Shown here one piece after another: positions 1 to 6,662 of a stretch of 11,062 nucleotides of DNA. The position numbers were made by a program, and so were the translations under genes. Under the pieces are notes generated by a model that was not told the DNA's origin, did not search any database, and saw only the letters and a list, made by a program, of their open reading frames with translations. Source of the stretch: DATJWY01 sp035500775 (GTDB taxonomy: Bacteria > Pseudomonadota > Alphaproteobacteria > Acetobacterales > Acetobacteraceae); assembly GCA_035500775.1 (NCBI GenBank), contig DATJWY010000011.1, positions 1-11,062 on the forward strand, given 5' to 3'. The stretch's first letter is position 1; each line of letters begins with the position of its first letter.

Positions 1-110
1 TCGCCGAGGAATGCCGCCGGCAGTCGCTCCGCCTGCGTGGCGACCCTCAGGAGGCAGAAATCCTGGCATGGCTTGAGGCGGCCGCGGATACCGATGGCTG
101 GACAGCGTGA
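1..110 (+). CDS. MazE-type antitoxin, C-terminal fragment (cut by window start)
   Basis: Only the last 35 codons are inside the window; the reading frame begins at base 3 and ends with the TGA at 108-110. The visible peptide contains EECRRQS, DPQEAEILAWLEAAAD and DGW. This matches the C-terminal half of the short MazE-like antitoxins of the DUF3018 type, which sit directly upstream of MazF/PemK toxins. In that family the N-terminal half binds the operator DNA and the C-terminal part wraps the toxin; only the toxin-binding part is visible here. The stop codon overlaps the GTG start of the toxin gene (GTGA), so translation is probably coupled. The assignment rests on the motif and the neighbour. 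Confidence 0.75.
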   Translation, partial: AEECRRQSLRLRGDPQEAEILAWLEAAADTDGWTA

Positions 111-430
111 GGCGCGGCGACCTGGTGACGGTCGCCCTCCCCGACGCTTACGGCAAGCCACGTCCCGCCGTGGTCATGCAGTCCGACCTGTTCGGCGAGC
201 ACCCGTCGGTGACGATCCTGCCGGTTACCAACGAGCTGCGCGACCTCCCGTTGTTCCGTGTGCCGGTCAGCCCCACAGATACGAACGGCCTGCGCACGAC
301 ATCGGAGATCATGGTGGATAAGGCACAGACTGTGCCGCGCGAGAAGCTTGGGCCGCCCTTCGGCAGGCTCGACGATACCACCATGGTCGCGATCACGCGG
401 GCCTTGGCGCTATTCCTGGGGCTCGGCTGA
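107..430 (+). CDS. MazF/PemK-family endoribonuclease toxin
   Basis: This 107-aa protein is a likely ribosome-independent mRNA interferase, the toxin of a type II TA pair with the gene just upstream. It opens with RRGDLVTVALPDAYGKPRPAVV, the conserved first strands and loop of the MazF/PemK fold; the arginine in PRPAVV is typical of the active-site region. SVTILPVTNEL follows, and a central TTSEIMVDKAQTVPREKLG segment corresponds to the family's conserved S-x-x-x-x-D-Q/K stretch. Length is normal for the family. The GTG start at 107 overlaps the antitoxin TGA, which fixes the start. Expression should be autoregulated from a promoter upstream of the antitoxin, outside the window. Cleavage specificity cannot be told. 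Confidence 0.88.
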   Translation: MRRGDLVTVALPDAYGKPRPAVVMQSDLFGEHPSVTILPVTNELRDLPLFRVPVSPTDTNGLRTTSEIMVDKAQTVPREKLGPPFGRLDDTTMVAITRALALFLGLG

Positions 431-724
431 AAATCGTCAGACCTTCCACGGAGAATTGGAACACGCGGCTGCTCTTCGGCGAACGCTTCACCAAAGCCCT
501 GGCCTGACCGGATGAAACATGCCCCCTCGCACACGAAATTCCCGACAGTCCCTGGCTGAGACGCTGCTGAGCCCGCCGCCCGCGATACAACGCCTCACAG
601 ACCAGGAATGTGCGCGCGCTAACGAGCAGCGCATGACGACGGCACGCGACGCCATGCCCGTCATGCGATCCTTGCCACGCGCACCACTCATCCAAGCTGT
701 CGCGCTGTGGGGGGAAGACGAAGC
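431..724. other. Intergenic region between the mazF-type gene and the chaperone operon
   Basis: No convincing gene fills this 294-bp stretch. In frame after the toxin stop, bases 431-505 remain open and could encode a 24-aa tail containing ENWNTRLLFGERF, which looks protein-like and might be a relic, but I do not recognise it. A 69-aa ORF (519-728) and a 9-bp-arm inverted repeat (630-667) are listed separately. The promoter of the chaperone operon should lie here. I found no convincing sigma-70 or heat-shock sigma-32 boxes, and no CIRCE element of the usual form (9-bp arms with a 9-bp spacer). Confidence 0.5.
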
Positions 725-728
725 ATGA
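519..728 (+). CDS. Doubtful small ORF upstream of the TPR gene
   Basis: This would encode 69 aa beginning MPPRTRNSRQSLAE and ending ALWGEDEA. I do not recognise the protein; it is rich in Arg, Ala and Pro and has no visible domain, signal peptide or membrane segment. Its TGA (726-728) overlaps the ATG of the TPR gene as ATGA, the same junction style used between grpE and hsp70 in this operon, which is the only reason to list it. Against it, the start has only a weak GGAT upstream, and an inverted repeat (630-667) lies inside it, which fits a regulatory leader better. It is probably not a real protein. Confidence 0.2.
   Translation: MPPRTRNSRQSLAETLLSPPPAIQRLTDQECARANEQRMTTARDAMPVMRSLPRAPLIQAVALWGEDEA
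630..667. promoter_or_regulatory. Inverted repeat upstream of the chaperone operon
   Basis: The arm CGCATGACG (630-638) is exactly repeated in inverse as CGTCATGCG (659-667), separated by 20 bp that contain a further GGC/GCC pairing. It ends 57 bp before the ATG of the TPR gene, a sensible position for an operator or a leader hairpin. It differs from CIRCE in sequence and spacer length. The function is inferred only from position and symmetry. Confidence 0.4.
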
Positions 729-3229
729 AGAAGCCCCAGCGGTCCGGCCCGGCGCCGTCCGCCCCGATCGGCACCCTGGCCGCGCAGGCAGCCGAGGCGC
801 TGCAGCAGGGACGGTTCAAGGAAGCGGTGGACCTGTTCAAGCAGTTGCTCCGGCAGGAGCCGCGGCCGGACTGGAAGCAGTCCCTCACCGACGCCTACCG
901 CGGCCGCGCCCGCACGCTCGCCGCCAAGAAGATGTTCAAGGAGGCGGCGATCGTCCTTGACAACACGATCGCACCCGACGGCACGCTTCAGGACCCCATG
1001 TTCTACCTGCACTGCCTGCTCCGCGACGGACAGTTGCAGAAGGCGGCGGTGCATGCCCTGCAGTACATCGGGACCGAACGCCGGCTGGCCGCCGCCGAGC
1101 ACGCCGCCCTGGAGGCGTTAACGGCCGCCCTGCTGATGGCGGTGCCGTTGCGCGCCGACCCCGCCCGGCCCATCCCCGCCGAACGGACGCGCTGGCTCGA
1201 ACTTGCCGCGGCGGCGCGCGAGGCCCTGGCCGCCTGGGTCGCCGGCGCATCGGCGGAGGCGATGGAGTCGTTGCTGAACCGGATCTCGCTCCGTTCCGCG
1301 TTCCGGCCGGTCCGCCTGCTGCTGAAAAGCCTGATCAGCACGCCGCAGGATGCCGAGCGCTCACGGCGCCTGCTGCTGGAGGCAATCCCGCCGGGCTCGC
1401 CGTTCCTGGCCTTCCGCGAGGCCGTGGAGGCGGCCATGCCTGGCGAGCGGACGCTGGACGCCGACGGCTGGCACCGGTTGACCCCGGTGCAGCAGGCGTT
1501 CGTCGCCGAGGCGCGCGGCCTGCCCGTGGCGGCGGCGCAATTCCTGGCCCGCTCGGCCGAGGCCGCGCGCAGTGGCCCCGCCACCCTGTTCGGCTTTCTG
1601 CTCAAGCAATCCGACCTGCCCCGCGCCGAGATCAGGAGCGCCTGCCTGAACCTGCTGCCGCAGATCCCCGACCGGCTGGCGCAGTTCGAAAAGAGTTTTG
1701 GCCCGCTGACGGAACTGGAACGCTCCCGCATCCAGGCCCTCGCCGCCGAGGCACGCGGTGACTGGGGCAAGGCGGAACGATCCTGGCGGGTCGCCGCCAC
1801 GGCCCTCGGCGACGGCCACGAGGATCGGCAGGCCAGGCTATCGCGCGGCGTGATCTTCCGCCATCTTGCGCGGTTGGCCAGCCAGCACCCGGAGATCGAG
1901 GGCGGCGAGACGCTCGACGACCCGGTCATCTTCTACCTGGAACGCAGTTGCGACGCCGATCCGGACTATGTTCCCGCCGTGCTCGACCTGATCGGCCATT
2001 ATCGCGAGGAATCCCGGGACAAGGACTGGCACCGCCTGGCGGACGACGCGGTCCGGCGCTTCCCGGATAACAGCGCCGTACTGCTGCAGGCGACCCAGTC
2101 GGCGATGGCGCGGAAAGCCTACAAGAAGGCCGCCGGCTTTGCGCACAAGCTGCTCAGGATCGACCCGATCAATCCCGGGGTGCGCCGGCAGATGATTGAA
2201 CTGCAGGTGGCGCATGCCCGCAAGCAGATGCGGGCGGCGCGTCCCGATCTGGCGGCCAAGGAACTGGCGGCGGCGGCCGAATGGGAACGGGCGGATGCGC
2301 CGAGCGCCCTGCTGCGCATCGCCCACGCCCTGGTCGAGCTGCGGACCGGGCAGGGCGAGCAGGCGCAGGCACGGCTGCGCGAGGGCGTGGCGCTCGCCGG
2401 TGGCGGGGTGGCCGGATGGTTTCGGACGGCCCTGGAAGCCGAGTTGATGAAACTCACCGGCCGCGATGCCAAGCTGCTGCACCAGGAGCTTGTCCGGGCG
2501 CGGGCGACGCCGCCGACCAGGGAGGCGGTCATGGCGGTTGTCTTGACGCTGAGCCAGCCGGACGCCTTGGAGAACAAGCGGGCGGTCGCGGGCCTGCTGT
2601 TCGGCATGCGGACGTGGCTACTCCAGGCCGCCGCGATCGACTGGCCTCCGACAGAATTTCAGGCGCTCGCCGAGACGCTCACACGGTTCGAAGCATTCGA
2701 GCTGCTGCACGAATATGCGCGGGCCGCGCGCCGGCGCGAGCCCGGCAATCCGGACTGGCGGTTCCACGAAATCGTCGCCCGCACCCAGGGCGATGCGGCC
2801 CGGCTGTCGATGGATGAGATGGATGATCTGATGCAGATGGCCGTTGCGGCCGCGGCCCGGCAGGATTTTCATGCGGCCGCCCGGATCGAGCGGTTTCTGG
2901 GCGGCGATGCCCGCATGCCGTCCGGCCGTCGCCGCCGGGCGGTGGAAAGCCTGACGGATGATTTCGATACCGAGGACATCCAGACGCAGGTCGCGGCGAT
3001 GATGGACACCATGCCAAAAGGCATGACCGACGGCGTGCGCGAGCTGGTCATGGCTTTCGGCCGGGACAGGGCGGTGACGCACATGATCGAGCAGTTCCGC
3101 GCCTCCGCGCCTGGCGGACCCGACATGCCGGAGCCGGTGCTGCGGGCGCTGTGCGAGGCAATGGTGGCGAAGGCGATGGGAGGCGGCCTGCCAGGACGTG
3201 GGTCGACTCCGCGAAAGGGGCGGTTCTGA
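725..3229 (+). CDS. Large TPR-repeat protein of an Hsp70 chaperone operon
   Basis: The 834-aa protein is almost entirely alpha-helical and Ala/Leu/Arg-rich. TPR-like helix pairs are clear near the N terminus (residues 23-46, EALQQGRFKEAVDLFKQLL) and again around residues 465-490 (AYKKAAGFAHKLLRIDP), with weaker repeats between and after. No signal peptide, membrane segment or catalytic motif is visible, so it is probably a cytosolic scaffold or client/co-chaperone adaptor. The C terminus is a basic, Gly-rich tail. I chose ATG 725 over the GTG at 707 because GGGGAAG lies at a suitable distance before it. The stop shares one base with the J-domain gene (TGATG). TPR proteins commonly dock Hsp70 partners, but the usual clamp binds a C-terminal EEVD, which this Hsp70 lacks, so any contact must differ. 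The exact function is unknown. Confidence 0.8.
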   Translation: MKKPQRSGPAPSAPIGTLAAQAAEALQQGRFKEAVDLFKQLLRQEPRPDWKQSLTDAYRGRARTLAAKKMFKEAAIVLDNTIAPDGTLQDPMFYLHCLLRDGQLQKAAVHALQYIGTERRLAAAEHAALEALTAALLMAVPLRADPARPIPAERTRWLELAAAAREALAAWVAGASAEAMESLLNRISLRSAFRPVRLLLKSLISTPQDAERSRRLLLEAIPPGSPFLAFREAVEAAMPGERTLDADGWHRLTPVQQAFVAEARGLPVAAAQFLARSAEAARSGPATLFGFLLKQSDLPRAEIRSACLNLLPQIPDRLAQFEKSFGPLTELERSRIQALAAEARGDWGKAERSWRVAATALGDGHEDRQARLSRGVIFRHLARLASQHPEIEGGETLDDPVIFYLERSCDADPDYVPAVLDLIGHYREESRDKDWHRLADDAVRRFPDNSAVLLQATQSAMARKAYKKAAGFAHKLLRIDPINPGVRRQMIELQVAHARKQMRAARPDLAAKELAAAAEWERADAPSALLRIAHALVELRTGQGEQAQARLREGVALAGGGVAGWFRTALEAELMKLTGRDAKLLHQELVRARATPPTREAVMAVVLTLSQPDALENKRAVAGLLFGMRTWLLQAAAIDWPPTEFQALAETLTRFEAFELLHEYARAARRREPGNPDWRFHEIVARTQGDAARLSMDEMDDLMQMAVAAAARQDFHAAARIERFLGGDARMPSGRRRRAVESLTDDFDTEDIQTQVAAMMDTMPKGMTDGVRELVMAFGRDRAVTHMIEQFRASAPGGPDMPEPVLRALCEAMVAKAMGGGLPGRGSTPRKGRF

Positions 3230-3546
3230 TGCGTGACCCGTTCACCGTGCTCGGCGTCGACGAGTCTGCCGGCGATGCCGAGATCAGGCGCCGTTACCTC
3301 GCCCTGGTGCGGGACTTCCCGCCCGATCATGCGCCGGATCGGTTCCGCGAATACCGGGCGGCCTACGAGGCGCTCAGCGACGAGCGCAAACGGCTGGAGA
3401 TGACGCTGCTGCACACCAACGCCGCCGCCTTGTCCCGGTTGAGCATGGCCGCCGTGCACGCCGCTTCGCCCGGCTCGTCGCGCCCGACGAAGCAGACGCT
3501 CGCGGCCCTGCTCGCCGAAGGGATCATGCGGACGGTGACGGATTAG
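3229..3546 (+). CDS. Short J-domain protein with degenerate HPD motif (PPD)
   Basis: This 105-aa protein has a J domain filling residues 3-55: DPFTVLGVDESAGDAEIRRRY (helices I-II), then DFPPD, then RFREYRAAYEALSD (helix III with the conserved AYE-L-SD ending). The tripeptide between helices II and III, normally HPD, reads PPD (residues 31-33). In DnaJ-type proteins that His is needed to trigger Hsp70 ATP hydrolysis. The remaining 50 residues have no Gly/Phe-rich linker and no zinc-finger domain. The start ATG 3229 overlaps the TPR gene stop, and AAAGGGG lies about 8 bp upstream. Position beside grpE and hsp70 argues that it serves this Hsp70, either stimulating it by a variant contact or acting as a tether or competitor. 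The J-domain call is firm; activity is open. Confidence 0.85.
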   Translation: MRDPFTVLGVDESAGDAEIRRRYLALVRDFPPDHAPDRFREYRAAYEALSDERKRLEMTLLHTNAAALSRLSMAAVHAASPGSSRPTKQTLAALLAEGIMRTVTD

Positions 3547-3578
3547 CGGCCGTCCGGAGAGGAAGCAGGGGAGAGATA

Positions 3579-4253
3579 TTGGACGACAGCATCAAGCAGG
3601 CGCTGCTCGACCGGTTCCGTGCCTGGCTGGACACGGCGCAGGATGACGAGGAACCGCCGGAGGATCCGGGAGAGACGGCGGACCTGTTCTCCGTCTTCGT
3701 CGAGGTTTCGGCGCTGCGCAGCGAGGTGCGCACCGAATCGCGTCTGGTGAAGGAAGCGCTGGATCAGTTCCGCGGTGTTTTCGACACGCTGCAGGCAAGC
3801 CAGGCCACGTTGCAACGGGAACTGGACCGGGCGCGGGCCGAGACGCGGGATCAGGCACAGGCAACGCTGCGGCCGCTGCTGCTCGACGTCATCGACCTGC
3901 GCGACCGCCTGCTCGCGGCGCTCAACCTGTCGGCGGCGGTGCGGCCACGCTGGCGGGACCGTCTGTGGCGCTGGGATGCGTCGGGTGCGGTGGCGTGGCA
4001 GGAGGGGTTGCGCATGACGCTGCGCCGGCTCGATCAGGTGCTGCTGGACCGGCGCGTGGTCGCCGCGCAACTGCTCGGCCGGCCGTTCGATGCGCGGCTC
4101 GCGCGCGTCATCGGCACCACGCCCGACCCTTCGGTCCCCGAGGGGACCGTGCTCGAAGAAGTCCGGCCCGGCTTCCTCTGGGACGACCAGGTGTTGCGGA
4201 CGGCGGAGGTGATCGTCAGCAAGGGCGACGCCGGCACAGGAGAACGTCAATGA
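3579..4253 (+). CDS. grpE: GrpE-like nucleotide exchange factor
   Basis: This 224-aa protein should release ADP from the neighbouring Hsp70. An acidic N terminus (residues 18-36, DDEEPPEDPGE) is followed by a long heptad-like helix (about 40-115, containing RSEVRTESRLVKEALDQF and LQRELDRARAETRDQAQ), as in the GrpE dimer stalk. A helical segment then leads to the C-terminal beta domain: GRPFDARLARVIG (167-179) and GTVLEEVRPGFLWDDQVLR (189-207), the typical GrpE G-x-V-x-x-V-x-x-G-(Y/F) block. It is slightly longer than E. coli GrpE (197 aa). The start is TTG at 3579, supported by a strong GGGGAGAG just upstream. It follows the J gene by 32 bp and overlaps hsp70 by ATGA. Divergence from housekeeping GrpE suggests a dedicated partner. 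Confidence 0.87.
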   Translation: MDDSIKQALLDRFRAWLDTAQDDEEPPEDPGETADLFSVFVEVSALRSEVRTESRLVKEALDQFRGVFDTLQASQATLQRELDRARAETRDQAQATLRPLLLDVIDLRDRLLAALNLSAAVRPRWRDRLWRWDASGAVAWQEGLRMTLRRLDQVLLDRRVVAAQLLGRPFDARLARVIGTTPDPSVPEGTVLEEVRPGFLWDDQVLRTAEVIVSKGDAGTGERQ

Positions 4254-5989
4254 CGGACGAGATCGTCGGAATCGACCTTGGGACCACCAACTCGGAAATC
4301 GCCGTCTATCGGGATGGCCGTCCGGAGGTGCTCGGCGACGAGCTCGGGCGGGTGATCCTGCCGTCGGTGGTCGGGCTGACCGAGGCGGGGGAACTGCTGG
4401 TCGGCGAGGAAGCGCGCAACCAGTTCCTGCTGTATCCCGAGCGCACCGTCCGCTCGATCAAGCGGCTCATGGGCAGCGACGCGCGGGTGCGGCTTGGCGA
4501 GCGCGACTACACGCCGCAGGAAATCTCGGCGATCATCCTCTCGCGCCTGAAGGAGATCGCCCAGGCCCGGCTGGGCCGGCCGGTGCGCCGCGCGGTGATC
4601 ACGGTGCCGGCGTATTTCTCCGACACGCAGCGGCAAGCGACGCGCGAGGCCGGCGAGATCGCCGGGCTCGAAGTCGTACGCATCATCAATGAACCGACCG
4701 CCGCGGCGCTGGTCTACGAAGCGGCGCAGCACCAGGGCAAGCGCATCCTGGTCTACGATCTCGGCGGCGGCACGTTCGACGTCTCCGTGGTAAGGATCGA
4801 GGAAGGTGTGGTGGAAGTGATTTCCAGCCACGGCAACAACCATCTCGGCGGCGACGATTTCGACCACAAGATTGTCGAGCACGTACTCGAGCACCTGAAA
4901 ATCAAGCATGGCGTGGACGTCGCCGACCGGCCGCAGGCGATGGCCCGCATCCTGCGCAGCGCCGAGGCCGCGAAGAAGACGCTGTCCGATCACCCCTATG
5001 CCCGCATCGCGGAAGAGTACCTCGCCGAGAACGCTGGCCAGCCGGTCAACCTCGACCTCGAGCTGAGCCGGGACGAGTACGAGGACATGATCACGCCGTT
5101 CATCGAGGAGACTCTCGGGGCGGCCCATATCGCGCTCGAATCGGCGGGCCTGACCTCGTCGCAGGTCGACGAGATCCTGCTGGTCGGCGGCGCCACACGC
5201 ACGCCGCTGGTCCGGCAGCGTCTGCTGGAGGCGTTTGGCAAGTCGCCGCGCGGCGAGGTGGATGCCGATTTGTGCGTCGCAATGGGGGCAGCCATCCAGG
5301 GTGCGGCGATGACCGGCACGGACGTGTCGGCCGTGCTGGTCGATGTCACGCCCTACACGTTCGGCACCAGCGCGCTCGGGGAACTGAACGGCGAGATCTA
5401 CCCGTATCACTACGTGCCGATCATCCCGAAGAACACGCCCATTCCGGTGCGCCGGAGCGAAGTATTCTACACGGTGACCGACGAACAGACCGACGTCGAC
5501 GTCCGGATCTATCAGGGCGAGAACAGCGACGCGCTGGAGAACATCAAGATCGGCGAGTTTCGCGTCTCCGGCCTGAGCAAGGCGCCGGCTGGCAATCCGG
5601 TCATCCTCGACCTGGCGCTCGACCGCAACGGCATCCTGCAGGTCTCGGCCCGCGAGAAGAAGACCGGCCTGGAACGCCGCATCACCATCGACAAGGCGAC
5701 GTCCCGCTACGACCGTGAGCAGCTTGACGAGGCCAAACAGCGGATCGGCGCGCTGTTCGGCGACGGCGAGCAGGGGGCATCGACCGGCAACGGCGGCGCC
5801 GCGGATGCCGTCCTCGATGCGCTGCTGGCAAAGGCGAATGCCAAGCTGGACGAGGCCGGCGAGGAGGATCGCGCCGAGATCATCGATCTGGTCGAGGCGA
5901 TCCGGGACGCCAGGAACAGCGGCGACGGCCCGGCCCTGGAAGACGCGCGCGGCCAGTTGCAGGATCTGCTGTTCTATCTCGAGACCTGA
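4250..5989 (+). CDS. Hsp70-family chaperone (DnaK paralogue)
   Basis: This 579-aa protein has a complete actin-fold ATPase domain: phosphate-1 GIDLGTTNS (residues 7-15), connect motif INEPTAAALVY, phosphate-2 YDLGGGTFDVS (from 169) and adenosine motif ILLVGGATRTPLVR (from 309). The linker VLVDVTPYTFG follows near 362, then a beta substrate-binding domain ending ERRITIDKATS at about 486. The helical lid is short (about 90 residues) and the protein ends FYLET, without the EEVD-like tail. The first loop of the substrate domain carries an aromatic-rich stretch, EIYPYHYVPI, unlike classic DnaK. The ATG at 4250 overlaps the grpE stop and has AGGAGA 6 bp upstream. It binds and releases unfolded segments in an ATP cycle, with GrpE and the J protein as partners. 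It is not housekeeping dnaK, because the neighbours and lid differ; which clients it serves is unknown. Confidence 0.93.
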   Translation: MTDEIVGIDLGTTNSEIAVYRDGRPEVLGDELGRVILPSVVGLTEAGELLVGEEARNQFLLYPERTVRSIKRLMGSDARVRLGERDYTPQEISAIILSRLKEIAQARLGRPVRRAVITVPAYFSDTQRQATREAGEIAGLEVVRIINEPTAAALVYEAAQHQGKRILVYDLGGGTFDVSVVRIEEGVVEVISSHGNNHLGGDDFDHKIVEHVLEHLKIKHGVDVADRPQAMARILRSAEAAKKTLSDHPYARIAEEYLAENAGQPVNLDLELSRDEYEDMITPFIEETLGAAHIALESAGLTSSQVDEILLVGGATRTPLVRQRLLEAFGKSPRGEVDADLCVAMGAAIQGAAMTGTDVSAVLVDVTPYTFGTSALGELNGEIYPYHYVPIIPKNTPIPVRRSEVFYTVTDEQTDVDVRIYQGENSDALENIKIGEFRVSGLSKAPAGNPVILDLALDRNGILQVSAREKKTGLERRITIDKATSRYDREQLDEAKQRIGALFGDGEQGASTGNGGAADAVLDALLAKANAKLDEAGEEDRAEIIDLVEAIRDARNSGDGPALEDARGQLQDLLFYLET

Positions 5990-5992
5990 GCG

Positions 5993-6247
5993 ATGGATCG
6001 CTGTCCGCTCTGCCGTGCCATGCTCAATGGCGCCGACACCTGCCGCCGCTGCCGGGCCGAACTGCGGTCGGCACAGCAGGTGGAGCGCGATGCCCAGGCG
6101 CTGGTCGGGGCGGCCTTGCACCGGCTGGCTCACGACGATACCGAGGCCGCCGGGCCGTTGCTGCGGCGCGCGTTGGCGTTGCACGCGACGCCAGACGCCC
6201 TGGCCTTGTGGCGGCTCGTGGCAGTGTCATCGCGACGACCCCGGTAA
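5993..6247 (+). CDS. Small zinc-ribbon protein with TPR-like tail
   Basis: This 84-aa protein starts MDRCPLCRAML and continues ADTCRRCRAEL, giving a C4 set at residues 4, 7, 17 and 20 (CxxC-x9-CxxC), a zinc-ribbon knuckle. The rest is helical: a segment resembling one TPR hairpin (ALHRLAHDDTEAAGPLLRRALALHATPDALALW) occupies about residues 38-75. The gene follows hsp70 after only 3 bp, with no strong ribosome site of its own, so translation is likely coupled. Its small size, metal site and position suggest an accessory subunit or adaptor of the chaperone machine, perhaps a substitute for the zinc domain that the short J protein lacks. That role is inference; no enzymatic motif is visible. Confidence 0.72.
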   Translation: MDRCPLCRAMLNGADTCRRCRAELRSAQQVERDAQALVGAALHRLAHDDTEAAGPLLRRALALHATPDALALWRLVAVSSRRPR

Positions 6248-6419
6248 AATACCACCGCCTTATTGGGGTCCGGACACGGCTGAGGTGGTCCCCGCCAGCC
6301 GGACAGTTTGGCGACTTGGATAAGCTTGGCCCAGGTTACCGTGCCAATGCCCTCTGGCACGTGGCCTTCTGGCCTTTCCGACATCGACGGACTAGACTTA
6401 GTCCAGTTCGGAGGCTGTC
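6248..6419. other. Intergenic leader between chaperone operon and Phd-VapC module
   Basis: This 172-bp gap contains several short inverted repeats: ACCACC (6251-6256) with GGTGGT (6284-6289), GTCCGG with CCGGAC around 6269-6303, and CGTGCCA (6340-6346) with TGGCACG (6355-6361). Any of the first could form an mRNA hairpin ending the chaperone transcript, but none is followed by a T-run, so no intrinsic terminator is firmly supported. The 3' end holds the probable operator and ribosome site of the next module. Confidence 0.4.
6389..6404. promoter_or_regulatory. Probable operator of the Phd-VapC module
   Basis: GGACTAGACTTAGTCC has perfect 6-bp inverted arms (GGACTA / TAGTCC) around a 4-bp centre. 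It ends 15 bp before the antitoxin ATG, with the GGAGG ribosome site (6410-6414) in between. Phd/YefM antitoxins repress their own operon by binding short palindromes at this position, so autoregulation is likely. Confidence 0.55.
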
Positions 6420-6662
6420 ATGCACGTCGTCAACATCCACGCCGCCAAAACCCACCTCTCTCGCCTGGTCGATGCCGTCGCCGCCGGCGAGGAGATCGTC
6501 ATCTCCCGCGCCGGCAAGCCGGTCGCTCGCCTGGTGCCGCTGCGGGATGTCCCGTCCCGCCCACGCCGCCGTCTGGGGATGCTGACGGGCAAACTGACCG
6601 TGCCACCAGATTTCGACGCCCCCCTGCCCGACGCGGTGCTCGACAGCTTCGAGAGGGGTTGA
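6420..6662 (+). CDS. Phd/YefM-family antitoxin
   Basis: This 80-aa protein begins MHVVNIHAAKTHLSRLVDAVAAG and continues EIVISRAGKPVARLVPL, the full Phd/YefM DNA-binding domain: a strand, the A-K-x-x-x-S/L-x-x-L helix, then the I-x-x-x-G-x-P-x-A-x-L strand pair. The C-terminal half (LTVPPDFDAPLPDAVLDSF) is the flexible toxin-neutralising part and ends in the usual D-x-P-L-P-x-x-V/I-L-x-x-F/W pattern seen in partners of PIN toxins. GGAGG lies 5 bp upstream of the ATG. The stop shares one base with the toxin start (TGATG). It should bind the toxin and, with it, repress the operon at the adjacent palindrome. Confidence 0.9.
   Translation: MHVVNIHAAKTHLSRLVDAVAAGEEIVISRAGKPVARLVPLRDVPSRPRRRLGMLTGKLTVPPDFDAPLPDAVLDSFERG

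Noticed and set aside
671..693. Possible heat-shock sigma-32 promoter (CTTGCC ... CCACTCAT) before the chaperone operon
   Set aside because: The boxes are poor matches and the spacing is far too short for sigma-32.
4247..6184. 645-aa minus-strand open frame opposite hsp70
   Set aside because: It mirrors a strongly supported Hsp70 gene; long antisense frames are expected at this GC content.
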